64,000 bases of DNA from Syntrophotalea carbinolica DSM 2380 (GCF_000012885.1 NC_007498.2:3256001-3320000); one strand, 5' to 3'; positions 18,081 through 28,002 are shown, numbered from the stretch's first letter. The notes: generated by a model not told the origin, from the sequence alone. Numbers and translations are program-made.

Positions 18081-18282
18081 TCAGAGCAAGGCCTCACGTC
18101 CCAGACGCAACCGCAGAATTTTAAGCAGGATCAACACCGGCAGCGAGGCATACAGCGCAAACTATGTTCAGCCCTGCGCCGAATCTTTGGGGGATGCCTG
18201 CAGCGCGCGGAACCCCAGGCCCAGCTCTGCGAAAATGCCGATCAGAATGAAGTTGGCCAAAAACCGCCTTGTTCAAATGTAG
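18081..18282 (-). pseudogene. Possible decayed membrane-protein gene remnant
   Basis: Read on the minus strand, one frame gives two hydrophobic stretches, FILIGIFAELGLGFRALQ and FALYASLPVLILLKILRL, separated by two in-frame stops within nine bases. This looks like the eroded end of a transporter gene, but the pieces are too short to assign to a family. It lies in the otherwise gene-free 630-base region upstream of the T6SS island. Chance hydrophobicity is a real alternative. Confidence 0.25.
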
Positions 18283-18429
18283 GCTGCCAATAAGAGAGGC
18301 ATTTTAGAACACACCATTGGCGTATACAGGCATGGAAACATCTCGCCGCCCAAAACAGCCCGCCGCCTTGGCGAAAGATGAAACGGGTCCCAACACTCTG
18401 CTAAAAATTTGATCGCATTAATTTTAACC

Positions 18430-18472
18430 TTGACAAAACGCCCCCCGCTGAACTAAATAAACGTTTTATAAT
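18430..18472 (+). promoter_or_regulatory. Candidate promoter region of the T6SS operon
   Basis: TTGACA at 18430-18435 is followed 18 bases later by TAAATA (18454-18459), and a perfect TATAAT lies at 18467-18472 in a very AT-rich stretch, 80-120 bases upstream of the first T6SS gene. The exact -35/-10 pairing is uncertain. From 17975 to 18553 nothing else is recognisable except the doubtful remnant at 18081-18282. Confidence 0.4.
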
Positions 18473-18553
18473 TTAAGATAATTATAATTATTTATTGCCA
18501 AATCTGCGGCCTCACCTCCAATGTGGTAAAGCCCTTAACCTTGGGAGGGCACT

Positions 18554-19129
18554 ATGTCAAACGCTGCTACAGCAGCTACCCCACTTCCGACCTGCGACGG
18601 CCAAGCATGCAAAACAACAGCAACCTCATCGCAGATCATCCTGGCCGGCATGATCAAGCTGCTGGATGGACAACGCCGCTTTGCCGAAGAACTGGGCCTC
18701 CCTTATGCCCATGTTTTCCATGAGGAATGCCAAGAGTTCAGAAACAAAAACCCCGAGCTTGTTTTACGCGAATGGCTACGGGACAAGATCGAGGGACCCG
18801 AAAAATTCCGCCAACTGATTAATGACCTGGTTGAGCATAATCTTGCCTTATGTGCCGCCCTCGATGGCGTGGCTCTGGAATCGATAGCACGCTTAAGCCC
18901 CTCAAACATCAAAACCGGATGTATCAACATCTTTGGCTGGCGGCCATTTGCCTGGTTCAAATTCCGGCGGCTCCATAAAGCTTACACTACCAACGATTAC
19001 TTACGCCATCACGAGTTGGTAGTAAGAGGATTTGCCAAGGCTTATTGCACGCACCGGAAGTCCCTGCGAAACGCAACTCAGCCATGTTGCCCCCTACCCA
19101 AGGCCCAGACAAATAAGGAAAAAACATAA
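18554..19129 (+). CDS. T6SS-associated protein resembling the C-terminal domain of TagH, without an FHA domain
   Basis: 191 residues, first gene of the island, with GGAGG six bases before the ATG. The layout resembles the TagH/Fha C-terminal domain: a helix at LAGMIKLLDGQRRFAEEL, a centre ELVLREWLRDKIEGPEKF, a helix NDLVEHNLALCAALDGVALESIARLSP, and a final RRLHKAYTTNDYLR...FAKAY. In TagH this region follows an N-terminal phosphothreonine-binding FHA domain. Here the first ~25 residues are low complexity and no FHA domain exists. It overlaps the tssJ start by one base (TAATG). It probably acts at the membrane complex. The assignment rests on pattern similarity only, and an unrelated helical accessory protein is possible. 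Confidence 0.5.
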   Translation: MSNAATAATPLPTCDGQACKTTATSSQIILAGMIKLLDGQRRFAEELGLPYAHVFHEECQEFRNKNPELVLREWLRDKIEGPEKFRQLINDLVEHNLALCAALDGVALESIARLSPSNIKTGCINIFGWRPFAWFKFRRLHKAYTTNDYLRHHELVVRGFAKAYCTHRKSLRNATQPCCPLPKAQTNKEKT

Positions 19130-19593
19130 TGCCTCAGTTCTCTTTTATGCGCTGGTTTGTGACCATCCCCTTTTGCATCATGCTTTGTGCCTGCTCCACT
19201 CCGCAGGTAAAAATGAATCTATCTTCCACGGCCAATCTTAATTTAAACAGCGCAAAAGAACCGCTGCCGGTTGTGGTGCGCATCTACCAACTGAGCGACC
19301 CAAAAGTCTTTGAGAACGCCACATTTAACGAACTATGGAAAAACGACCTGGCAGTGCTTGGAAACAGTCTGTTGCGAAAAGACATTCTAACCCTTGATCC
19401 AGCTTCCCAGCAGAAGTTTCGTTTTGAGCGGCATGAGCAAACCCGTTTTGTGGCCCTGATGGCCGCTTTTAATAAACAGCCGAATGATTCGTGGCGGGTC
19501 GTTAAAAAAGTTAACGGCTCCTTTCTCGGGATAAAAGTTTCCACAAAAATCAAAGCCATCCTTAAAAACAATATCATCGAACTGGAGGACTGA
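19129..19593 (+). CDS. tssJ: T6SS outer membrane lipoprotein TssJ
   Basis: 154 residues. A lipoprotein signal ends at the lipobox L19-C-A-C22, and C22 would be acylated. The mature part has the TssJ hallmark PVVVRIYQLSDPKVFENATF followed by ELWKND, matching the transthyretin-like fold whose loop contacts TssM. It anchors the TssJLM complex in the outer membrane. AAGGA precedes the ATG, which overlaps the preceding stop by one base. About 120 bases separate it from tssK. Confidence 0.92.
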   Translation: MPQFSFMRWFVTIPFCIMLCACSTPQVKMNLSSTANLNLNSAKEPLPVVVRIYQLSDPKVFENATFNELWKNDLAVLGNSLLRKDILTLDPASQQKFRFERHEQTRFVALMAAFNKQPNDSWRVVKKVNGSFLGIKVSTKIKAILKNNIIELED

Positions 19594-19714
19594 ACGAACC
19601 AACGCGCAGATGCAAAGCATCAGGCTGCATAAAATCGCTCAACTCTCCAAATAGATCGTTTGTTAAGCCATTTCTATCATTCCCTCACGAATGAAAAACA
19701 AGGTGACCCTAACT

Positions 19715-21043
19715 ATGAGTAAAATCGTTTGGGCCGAGGGCGTGTTTCTGAGCCAGCAGCATTTTCAGGCTTGGGACAAGCAACTGGAGAACTCTCAGCA
19801 ACTTCGACAATTTCTGCTTAACCCCTTTTCCTGGGGAATCATGTCCCTATCCATCGACCATGAAGCCCTGAAATTGGGCCGTTTCCAGCTGCTCGAAGCC
19901 TCGTGCATATTTCAGGATGCTCGCATGGTGCACTATCAGAGCTCAGTACATGCGCCCTTGACCTGCGATCTGCACTCACCGGGCGGCGAGACCTTGGGTA
20001 TTTACCTGGCATTACCCGCCAACAACCATGTGGATAGCATTTCCGGTTATCCCCAACGCAGCCAGATCAGTGGCTGGGTTGCCGATTATCAGGAAATAGA
20101 AGACAGCTTCGACGCCAGCCGCAAACGAGAAATCCTTTTAGCTCAGCCCAACCTGCACCTATTGAGTGACCAGGAAGCCCTCGGCCCTTTTTTAAGCATC
20201 AAAATAGCCGAGGTATTGCATGACGGAGACCAGCGCTACCGAGTTGTCGATAGCTACATCCCCCCTGTATGTCGCATATCGGGCTCTCCAGCGTTAGCAC
20301 AGCGTCTGGAACGCATTGTCGAAACCTTGAACGCCAAACGCAAACTGATTGAAAAGGCCAGAGAAGGATGCGACGACGGAACGGCAGGGTTTGCCCGCAG
20401 CGACCCCAACAACCATGCCCTGCTTCAAAATCTCAACAGCAGACTGCCTCGTCTTAAACATCTTTTGAATAACCTTGACCTGCATCCAGAGCAGTTATAT
20501 CGCCAGTTGTGTCAAGTGGCCGGTTCGTTCTGTACCTACCACAATACAGCCACCATCGACAGCATTCCTCTCTACCAGCATGAAGATCTGACACAGGTTT
20601 TCAGCCGCCTTGAAAAGCTGCTATCCCTTCTACTGGAGTTGAATAAAACTGTCAAAAATACCGCCTTAGTGCTCAGCAAAGAAACCGACCATCTGCTGTC
20701 ATGCAAAGATATCCCAACAACCCTGTTCGGCAAGGAAACCTTCTTTATCGAGGCCCTGTTTGACGCCGAAGACCCAAACTGGATTGTCGATTTTGCACGA
20801 CAGGTCAAAGTTACAGCCCGCGACAGCATAGAAACATGCGTAGCCTCGGCCCTGCCTGGCGTACGACTGGTACACACTCAGCGCCCACCGGCCAAATTGG
20901 CCACCCGCAGCGGCTGTGAATACTTCCGACTGGAACCCCGGGGGGATTTCTGGAACCAGATGATCGACGAAGGTTCCATGGCCATCTACCTTCCCTGCCC
21001 CTTCAATGCATCTGACATCAAAATCGTCACGGTGGAGGAATAG
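19715..21043 (+). CDS. tssK: T6SS baseplate-membrane connector TssK
   Basis: 442 residues from ATG 19715, which follows AAGGTGA. The in-frame ATG at 19691 has no ribosome binding site. The start SKIVWAEGVFLSQQHFQAWDKQLE is the standard TssK N-terminus. The chain ends with the conserved FRLEPRGDFWNQM...SMAIYLPCPF segment of the TssK head. It trimerises and joins the TssFGE baseplate wedge to the TssJLM membrane complex in the cytosol. tssL begins six bases after its stop. Confidence 0.95.
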   Translation: MSKIVWAEGVFLSQQHFQAWDKQLENSQQLRQFLLNPFSWGIMSLSIDHEALKLGRFQLLEASCIFQDARMVHYQSSVHAPLTCDLHSPGGETLGIYLALPANNHVDSISGYPQRSQISGWVADYQEIEDSFDASRKREILLAQPNLHLLSDQEALGPFLSIKIAEVLHDGDQRYRVVDSYIPPVCRISGSPALAQRLERIVETLNAKRKLIEKAREGCDDGTAGFARSDPNNHALLQNLNSRLPRLKHLLNNLDLHPEQLYRQLCQVAGSFCTYHNTATIDSIPLYQHEDLTQVFSRLEKLLSLLLELNKTVKNTALVLSKETDHLLSCKDIPTTLFGKETFFIEALFDAEDPNWIVDFARQVKVTARDSIETCVASALPGVRLVHTQRPPAKLATRSGCEYFRLEPRGDFWNQMIDEGSMAIYLPCPFNASDIKIVTVEE

Positions 21044-21048
21044 AAAAT

Positions 21049-21774
21049 ATGGCTAACGATTTATCCACGCCAGCATACAACCCAATATTGAGCTGCAGTG
21101 AAGCACTCTTTTCGCTAATAGCCCCCATACAGGATGACCAGAAGGCATCTTCCCTGGGTACCGATTTTAAAGAACAGATCCTGGCCGCTTTTACCAGCAT
21201 GGAAAAAGCGGCATTTGAGCAGCAGATCGGTATGGTCGAATTCAAAGATGCCAAATATGCACTGGCCGCGTATGTCGACGAAATGGTTTTAAACTCTACC
21301 TGGCCGGGGCATCTGGAGTGGATGTCTCGCCCTTTGCAACTGGAATTTTTTGGCGAACATACGGCGGGTGAAGGCTTCTTCACCCGGCTTGCCAATCTGC
21401 GTCAGGGAGGCGAGGACAACCTCCATCTACTGGAACTCTACTATTACTGTCTACAGCTTGGATTTGAAGGGGTTTACAAAATCAAGGGCGTGGAACACCT
21501 GATGGCTTTACAGGTCGATTTACGAAGCCAGATAGACGGTTACCGCGGACCAGTAAACTCCAAGATTTCCCCCGAAGGCCTACCCGGTCACGTCCTCATC
21601 AACCAGGTCAGACGTCATGTCCCTTACTGGGTCATCGCGGTGGTCACCATCGCCACGGTTTTCTTCACATACATGGGCTACGCTTTTGTTTCGAGCCATG
21701 TCGCCGAAGCCAGTGTGGCCAAGGTCACCAAAGACAAAGACAGCATTCTGAAATTACCGGAAGCCCCATATTGA
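21049..21774 (+). CDS. tssL: T6SS inner membrane protein TssL (DotU family)
   Basis: 241 residues. The N-terminal cytoplasmic DotU domain has the usual helical pattern (AKYALAAYVDEMVLNSTWPG; EFFGEHTAGEGFFTRLANLR; LLELYYYCLQLGFEG). It is followed near residues 189-210 by a single transmembrane helix (VPYWVIAVVTIATVFFTYMGY) and a short periplasmic tail. There is no C-terminal peptidoglycan-binding OmpA-like extension, so this is the short form. It partners with TssM in the inner membrane. It lies between tssK and tssM with very short gaps. Confidence 0.95.
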   Translation: MANDLSTPAYNPILSCSEALFSLIAPIQDDQKASSLGTDFKEQILAAFTSMEKAAFEQQIGMVEFKDAKYALAAYVDEMVLNSTWPGHLEWMSRPLQLEFFGEHTAGEGFFTRLANLRQGGEDNLHLLELYYYCLQLGFEGVYKIKGVEHLMALQVDLRSQIDGYRGPVNSKISPEGLPGHVLINQVRRHVPYWVIAVVTIATVFFTYMGYAFVSSHVAEASVAKVTKDKDSILKLPEAPY

Positions 21775-21807
21775 CCCCTTCCACATCCTTCGACAGGACA
21801 GATCACC

Positions 21808-24800
21808 ATGCAAAATATTCTGATTTTCCTTCAGGCTTATCTTTTCGGGCGGCTAGGCTCCCGAATCCTTGGGCTGATGCTAATCCTGTCACTGATCTGG
21901 TGGGCCGGCCCCTACGTAGGCATCGATGATACCTCGTTGCGTATTTATCTCATCCTTGGAACCTTAACTCTGTTTTTCGGCATCTGGTTGGTACGCAAAA
22001 GCATCGCTAAACGGCGTGGCAATCAATTCAGACAAGACCTCGACTCTCAGACAGGCCAGGACCAATCACGCCAATTGGAAATTGAAGAGCTCAAGGCCAA
22101 GATGAACCAGGCCGTCGCCTCGTTAAAATCTTCCGAACTTGGAAGTCACCGTCGTGGCAATGCCGCCTTGTACGCCCTGCCCTGGTTCATGATCATTGGC
22201 CCTTCGGCAGCCGGGAAAACCACCTTACTGCGCAACTCCGGGCTGCATTTCCCCTATGCCAACGGCGAAGACATCGACATACGAGGCTTTGGTGGCACTC
22301 GCAATTGCGACTGGTGGTTTTCCAACGAAGCGGTTTTGCTCGATACAGCCGGACGCTATACCACGGAGCAGGACGACCACGAAGAATGGTTGGCCTTTTT
22401 AAGTATGCTGCGCAAGCATCGCCGCCAGCAACCTCTGACTGGCGCTATTGTCGCCATCAGCCTATCGGACCTGCTAACAGCCGATACCCAGGAACTGGAG
22501 CGTCATGTCAAAATCATTCGTGATCGCATCAATGAATTAACCACTAAACTCGGATGTATTTTCCCTATTTATATCGTTTTCACCAAATGTGATCTTCTCT
22601 ACGGTTTTTCTTCCTATTTTGCGGATCTGACTCCCAAGGAGAGGGAACAAGTCTGGGGCAGTTGGCTGGGGCACGAAAAGGATAGCAACATCTGCCAGGC
22701 CTTTATCCGCAGAATGGAAACTCTACACCATCGCCTATGCGAGTTGCGGTTGCAGAAACTCTCCATGGTCCGGAACATGCGCGCCAAAAGCGAACTTTTT
22801 GATTTCCCCTCCCAGTTCGAGGCTGCTAAAGATCGTCTTGTCGCATTCATTTCGCGACTAACTGAAGCAAACCCCTACCAGGACACCCCTCACTTTTGCG
22901 GCATCTATCTGACCAGCGCCACCCAGGAAGGTACCCCCCTGCAGAAAATCCTTGGCAATATACGCCAGGCCTTTGGTTATGTGGATGAAGACCAATCCTC
23001 AGAACAGGCAGAAACTAAAAGCTTTTTTGTAAAGGATTTTTTCAAAGAGGTTGTTTTTCCCAATGCCAATGATGTCAGTCGAACAAAAAAGCAGGGCATA
23101 CTGCACCGCGCTCTGAAAACCGCCTGCATCATAACATCCCTGGCTGTCATCACAGGCTGTTTCCTGCTACTCAGCACGACTCTGACCATGAATACCTTGC
23201 TGCTTAAAAAAGGAACCGACACCTCGGAGCATCTGGCGCAGGAAGCGCAAACGAAAAACAACGGCGTGAATCAGGACTTTAAGGCATTGACACAGGTTCT
23301 GGCACACTACCGCACCCTTATGAATTACGAAAAACACCTGCCGCTGTCTTATACCTTAGGAATCTACGAGGGGGACAAACAATTGCCGGCGATCCGCTCT
23401 ATTCTGCTTAACGCTTTTAAACGGATCTTTTTCAAACCGGCAATCAAAGATCTGGAGATGCGTCTGGTCAACTATTCCCAGGTATGGGCGGCGGCCGACC
23501 TGCAACGCCAGGATCAAATCCGCGACCCCTATTACAAAACGCTAAAATGCTACCTGATGCTCAGTACACCCAAACGGCTGGAGGCCGAGTTTGCCGCGCC
23601 AGTACTGCAGACCCTTATCCAGGAACGTTTGATGGGATTTGCCAAAGGGCAGTCTCTGGATAAGGACTCGCAACGACAGCTGTCCGAATTGATCCATCTC
23701 TATTTATCCCACATGCAGATTGACCAAAACCACCCCGATTATATGGAGACTGTTAAACTCGAAGCATCTCTGGTAACCGACGCGCAAAACCACCTCAAAG
23801 CCATACCGGATGCCGGCCGCCTTTACACACAAATCCTCAATAAGGGCAAATTAATAGCCCCTGCCCTCCACCTCAAGGACATGATCAAAGGGCCAGGACG
23901 AAGTGTTCTGGCCAGCTCCTTCACCATGCCTTTCATGTTTACCAGCAAAGGTTGGCACAATTATGTGCAGCCTGAAATCGACAACTTGGTCCATATCGCC
24001 TGTCAGGGAGATTGGGTCACCGGTTATCTCCCGGATAGTCTGTCCGATGCCAGCGGTACGAAAACCGACACCTCGGCAAATAATCCATTGGCGGTTCAAC
24101 TCGAAACCGAGATCCGCGCCTTGTACTTTGCGGACTACGTTGACCATTGGTTCAGTCTGCTGGCTGAAATTCAATTGCCACCATTTCACTCCTTGGATGA
24201 CGCTGCAAAGAAAATGCTGCTGCTGGCCCGCAATGACGGCCCCATCGCTGAACTGCTGCAAGTCGTCTCCAGAAATATCAACATTGGCCAAGCAAAAGGG
24301 AGCTTGGCAAGCGACGGCTCAGTGCAAAGTGCCTCGCTGGTCCAGGAACTGGAAAATCCTCTTCATGACCTGCGGAAACTGACCGATCCCGGCGACAAGA
24401 TGAATACCAGCCTGCTCATCAACCAGTACCTGCTGGCCTTAACAGCGGCCCAGGCAGAAATCGAACAAATGGCGGCAGCCGTGGATGTGCCCCAGCAGTC
24501 ATTTCAATACGCGTCGACCATCCTGGGCAGCAACGGCGTCACCAGTTCCGAGCTGTACAAATGCTGGCTATCCACCAACAGTCTGCTCAACGGTACCGAC
24601 GTCCGCACCCGCAAGGTAGCTGAGCATTTGCTGTACAAACCGATCGCTGGAGCCTGGAAAGCCATCATTCAGCAGACACAGTCTTATGTACAAAACCAAT
24701 GGAGCAGCACGGTTTTCCTGAATTACCAAGGGAAAATAGCCGGTAAATTCCCCTTTAGTAACAACGGTGCAGATGCCTCGCTTAATGATGTAGCGGACTT

Positions 24801-25395
24801 TTTCCGTCCCGAAGATGGTCTGATCTGGGCTTTTACAGACGATCAACTCAAACCCTTTCTGCGTAAAGAGCGTAATCGGTGGACCGAAAAAACCTGGCTT
24901 GGTACCGGTCTCGCTTTTGACAAAAGCCTGTTACGTTCTTTGGGACTGGCCTCGCGCATTACCTCTGGGATGTTTCGTCGCGGTCAGATTCAACCCGATG
25001 TTCACTTTTCCATCTATCCGATCCCCAGCCAGGGACTACGAGTCGTACGCTTCGAAACCAACGGTCAACAAATGATTTATCAGAACGAACCGCAGGAATG
25101 GAAAAGGTTCCAATGGCCGGGAGATGAAGACCAGAACAGCGCGTTCATCGGCTGCATCCCAAGCGGCAATCAATCCATGGTCAAAATCAAATTCTCCGGC
25201 GACTGGAGTCTTTTTCACCTGCTAAACAAAGCCAAAATTACGCAAAACCATAACCTGTACACCTTGGACTGGAAGCTGAAAACTGGCCAGAATAACGACG
25301 CCATAGTACACCTTAAACTTCGTCCCGATCGCCACAGCAATGTGTTTGCCCAAGGACTGTTCTCGCAGTTTCGACTGCCGAGCAACATTTTTTAA
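21808..25395 (+). CDS. tssM: T6SS inner membrane protein TssM (IcmF/VasK family)
   Basis: 1195 residues, a normal length. Two N-terminal transmembrane helices (about 20-37 and 45-62) precede a cytoplasmic GTPase-like domain with an intact Walker A GPSAAGKT at 131-138 and DTAGRYT as the switch region. A third membrane helix near 435-455 (CIITSLAVITGCFLLL) leads into a ~740-residue periplasmic part that reaches the outer membrane and binds TssJ. Many TssM proteins have a degenerate Walker A; this one is intact, so nucleotide binding is plausible. tagF follows within about 12 bases. Confidence 0.96.
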   Translation: MQNILIFLQAYLFGRLGSRILGLMLILSLIWWAGPYVGIDDTSLRIYLILGTLTLFFGIWLVRKSIAKRRGNQFRQDLDSQTGQDQSRQLEIEELKAKMNQAVASLKSSELGSHRRGNAALYALPWFMIIGPSAAGKTTLLRNSGLHFPYANGEDIDIRGFGGTRNCDWWFSNEAVLLDTAGRYTTEQDDHEEWLAFLSMLRKHRRQQPLTGAIVAISLSDLLTADTQELERHVKIIRDRINELTTKLGCIFPIYIVFTKCDLLYGFSSYFADLTPKEREQVWGSWLGHEKDSNICQAFIRRMETLHHRLCELRLQKLSMVRNMRAKSELFDFPSQFEAAKDRLVAFISRLTEANPYQDTPHFCGIYLTSATQEGTPLQKILGNIRQAFGYVDEDQSSEQAETKSFFVKDFFKEVVFPNANDVSRTKKQGILHRALKTACIITSLAVITGCFLLLSTTLTMNTLLLKKGTDTSEHLAQEAQTKNNGVNQDFKALTQVLAHYRTLMNYEKHLPLSYTLGIYEGDKQLPAIRSILLNAFKRIFFKPAIKDLEMRLVNYSQVWAAADLQRQDQIRDPYYKTLKCYLMLSTPKRLEAEFAAPVLQTLIQERLMGFAKGQSLDKDSQRQLSELIHLYLSHMQIDQNHPDYMETVKLEASLVTDAQNHLKAIPDAGRLYTQILNKGKLIAPALHLKDMIKGPGRSVLASSFTMPFMFTSKGWHNYVQPEIDNLVHIACQGDWVTGYLPDSLSDASGTKTDTSANNPLAVQLETEIRALYFADYVDHWFSLLAEIQLPPFHSLDDAAKKMLLLARNDGPIAELLQVVSRNINIGQAKGSLASDGSVQSASLVQELENPLHDLRKLTDPGDKMNTSLLINQYLLALTAAQAEIEQMAAAVDVPQQSFQYASTILGSNGVTSSELYKCWLSTNSLLNGTDVRTRKVAEHLLYKPIAGAWKAIIQQTQSYVQNQWSSTVFLNYQGKIAGKFPFSNNGADASLNDVADFFRPEDGLIWAFTDDQLKPFLRKERNRWTEKTWLGTGLAFDKSLLRSLGLASRITSGMFRRGQIQPDVHFSIYPIPSQGLRVVRFETNGQQMIYQNEPQEWKRFQWPGDEDQNSAFIGCIPSGNQSMVKIKFSGDWSLFHLLNKAKITQNHNLYTLDWKLKTGQNNDAIVHLKLRPDRHSNVFAQGLFSQFRLPSNIF

Positions 25396-25406
25396 TAGGA
25401 GCGGGC

Positions 25407-26420
25407 ATGTTTGGGCTTTTTGACAAAACCCCTTCTAAGACCGCTGTTTCTGCACGCCTGCAGGCTGGTTGTTTCGGAAAGATGCCGATCCATTCGGATT
25501 TCATTCGCTACAACCTTGCAATCCGCGAAGCAAGCAACTTTGAAAAGTGGCTGCAGGAAGGCGTCAGCAATATTGCGCGCAAACATCCCAAGGGGTGGCC
25601 ATCTGTATACAGGTCCTTCCCTATGCATCATTTTGTGTTGTCAGGAAATGAACACGAACGCAGCCTCATCGGTTGCCTGACCTCCAGTCGCGACAAAAGC
25701 GGGCGCATCTATCCTTTTTCCATCCTGGCAACCACCGCGAATGACGTTTATCACACCAATCGAGCCAGCCTGCCCTTGATTCACCGAACGTACTTCCAAA
25801 AAGCTGAAGCCTTGTTGAACTCTACAAAAGAGTTGTCCTCAGTTCCCGCGTTGCTTGAAAAGCTGGATGCATTAGGGACCGACATCCCCATGTATACGCC
25901 GCAAGAACTGGTTAAACAACAGATCCGGTTGCTCGAAACCATCCCTTTGAAAAACTATTGGTGCGGCCTGCAGGCACAGGTAACGGCACGAGAACAGTTC
26001 TGGTGCGCGTTCTATGACATCATGAAAACCGTGCAGAACCGTGGCCCAAGCCGCACCAACTGGGGGATACGAATCCCCATTCCGGCCGAAGATGATCAGA
26101 CCCACTACGTGGTCTTCTGGGTTCAGATGATCGAAGCAATCCTTGAAGACCGTATCTGGCGTGCCCAATACTTCTGGAGCAAGGGAAACGCTGACCATCC
26201 GGCTTGCATAACACTCTTTTTCAAACCATTACCGCCCTCTTATCTTCTGCCGTTACTCAACCAGGAGCTGAACGACAACACCATCTTTGACCTCGGTTGC
26301 GAGTGGCCCACGTTACAAACCTTTACAAGCCGGGTGGATTTGCGGCGTCTACTGGAAAAAGACTCCATCCCGATGCTCGACGTGCTGTACCGAACCGGAC
26401 GGAGGGAAATGCTTCTATGA
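25407..26420 (+). CDS. tagF: T6SS accessory regulator TagF
   Basis: 337 residues. The N-terminal half has TagF signatures: GCFGKMPIHSDFIRYN and SGNEHERSLIGCLTSSRDKSGRIYPF. In other systems TagF is a post-translational repressor that blocks assembly and is counteracted by the threonine phosphorylation pathway (PpkA, PppA, Fha). No kinase or phosphatase genes are visible in this window, and the TagH-like protein at 18554 lacks FHA, so the signal relieving TagF here is unclear. The stop overlaps the tssA start (ATGA). Confidence 0.88.
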   Translation: MFGLFDKTPSKTAVSARLQAGCFGKMPIHSDFIRYNLAIREASNFEKWLQEGVSNIARKHPKGWPSVYRSFPMHHFVLSGNEHERSLIGCLTSSRDKSGRIYPFSILATTANDVYHTNRASLPLIHRTYFQKAEALLNSTKELSSVPALLEKLDALGTDIPMYTPQELVKQQIRLLETIPLKNYWCGLQAQVTAREQFWCAFYDIMKTVQNRGPSRTNWGIRIPIPAEDDQTHYVVFWVQMIEAILEDRIWRAQYFWSKGNADHPACITLFFKPLPPSYLLPLLNQELNDNTIFDLGCEWPTLQTFTSRVDLRRLLEKDSIPMLDVLYRTGRREMLL

Positions 26421-27943
26421 CCCCCCTCCCCCCAAAGCCAAACCCGGAATGGCTCCTCGACATCGCCAGGCCCCTGCAAGATAAAGTCTGCGGCGATGAT
26501 CCCCGCTACCTGGACGCATTTCAGCGAATCAAGGAAGAAAGCGACAAGCTTAGGGATGTCGACTATGCCATGATCATGGCCACCTGCCGCGAGCTACTGG
26601 CCAAGGAGGCAAAAGATCTGCGCATTGCAGGATATTACCTTGTGGCCGCAGCCTACATCGAAGGACTGCCGGGGCTGCTGGACGGGCTGAAAATGTACCG
26701 GGTGCTGCTGCAAAACTTCTGGTGCGACTGCCATCCCCAAAGCGCGTCGGGGCGACGGGCTGCCCTCAATCTGCTGGCTAATCCGCGGCTGGTAGCATTT
26801 GCCGAACGTTCAGAGACGCCGGTCTCCCTCGAAATATTAGTCAACCTGCACCAGGAAATCGATGGTATCCACCTGTTTCTCACAGAAAAACTGGGAGAGG
26901 AAACACCCCGTCTCTCGCGCCTGGCACCTTGGGTCGAGGAGCGATTGCGGAGGCTTAAGCCCACAACACCGAAAGGAGATCCTCCCTCCCAGGCCACAGC
27001 ACAACAACCGGCTCCCAGCGACACCACGGAATCTACCCAAGAGCTCAACTCCGAGCATGGAGTGGAATTCCTGACACGTCAGATTCACAAATACTTACTC
27101 AACTCCGGCGATTTTCTTCGGGCGTTGGCCTATTCCCGGGCGTTGCGATGGGGAAAACTGGCTCTTCCCCCCCACGACCAAGGGCGAACCCGCATTCCGG
27201 CACCGCGTGCCAGCGGCCTAACTCAACTCGAAAACACTCTGACTTGTGATTCACTGGATCAGGCCCTGACATGCAGTGAAAACCTGTTTTTTGAGCCGGG
27301 TTTCCAGTTGCTGTTTGATCTTCAATTCCACCTGTTCCAATACCTCGAGGCCAATCATCAACCGGATCTGGCCTGCTTCGTCCGGAATGCATTGCGCGCT
27401 CCTCTGGATCGACACCCGGAATTGCTGAATCTGCAATTTGATGACGGCCGCCCCTTTGCCGGCACCGAATGCCTTCTGTGGATTCAGCAATGGCAGACAA
27501 GCGGCGTCAACAGCCCAAGCCGAGGCCCCCTCAACGAGGGCCCCGATGAAATTTCGGTTAAGACACTGGTTGACGACGCCATGCAATTGGCAAAACGGAA
27601 GAAATTGCCAGAGGCCCTTCAGAACATTCAGAGCCTGCCCTGCCAAACCGAAAAACAGCGCATACAAAAACGTCTTGCAGAAGCCCGACTATGCCTGACA
27701 GCAGGTAAAGCCGACATGGCCGAAGTGGTCCTGGCAGACATGCAGCAATACATCCTGGCTCATCATCTGCCCCTCTGGGACCCCGCCCTGGCAGTTGCGG
27801 TGTTGCAGCAACGGCTCACCGTCTTGCAAGCTCTGGAAAAGGCTAGCCCTGGCGAAAGGAAACAGCACCTTACACAACAACGACATGAACTGCGGCAGTT
27901 ACTCTGCAAAATCGATGTTATCTCTGCCGCTGCTTTCATCTGA
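26417..27943 (+). CDS. tssA: T6SS TssA (ImpA-type) sheath/baseplate organiser
   Basis: 508 residues from the ATG overlapping the tagF stop; the upstream in-frame extension into tagF is rejected. The N-terminal ImpA domain is clear (the WLLDIARPLQDKVCGDDPRY start, then YYLVAAAYIEGLPGLLDGL and NFWCDCHP). After a linker rich in P, Q and T (~195-225), the C-terminal part is helical and hydrophilic (LVDDAMQLAKRKKLPEAL), resembling the long VasJ-type rather than the sheath-capping TssA with a ring-forming CTD; this subtype call is tentative. In the family it primes baseplate and sheath assembly at the membrane complex. Confidence 0.88.
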   Translation: MTPLPPKPNPEWLLDIARPLQDKVCGDDPRYLDAFQRIKEESDKLRDVDYAMIMATCRELLAKEAKDLRIAGYYLVAAAYIEGLPGLLDGLKMYRVLLQNFWCDCHPQSASGRRAALNLLANPRLVAFAERSETPVSLEILVNLHQEIDGIHLFLTEKLGEETPRLSRLAPWVEERLRRLKPTTPKGDPPSQATAQQPAPSDTTESTQELNSEHGVEFLTRQIHKYLLNSGDFLRALAYSRALRWGKLALPPHDQGRTRIPAPRASGLTQLENTLTCDSLDQALTCSENLFFEPGFQLLFDLQFHLFQYLEANHQPDLACFVRNALRAPLDRHPELLNLQFDDGRPFAGTECLLWIQQWQTSGVNSPSRGPLNEGPDEISVKTLVDDAMQLAKRKKLPEALQNIQSLPCQTEKQRIQKRLAEARLCLTAGKADMAEVVLADMQQYILAHHLPLWDPALAVAVLQQRLTVLQALEKASPGERKQHLTQQRHELRQLLCKIDVISAAAFI

Positions 27944-28002
27944 ACTGCCACCGTATTCAATGCATCGTAACCATCCATACACCGTGCATAAGGAGACAAC
28001 CT

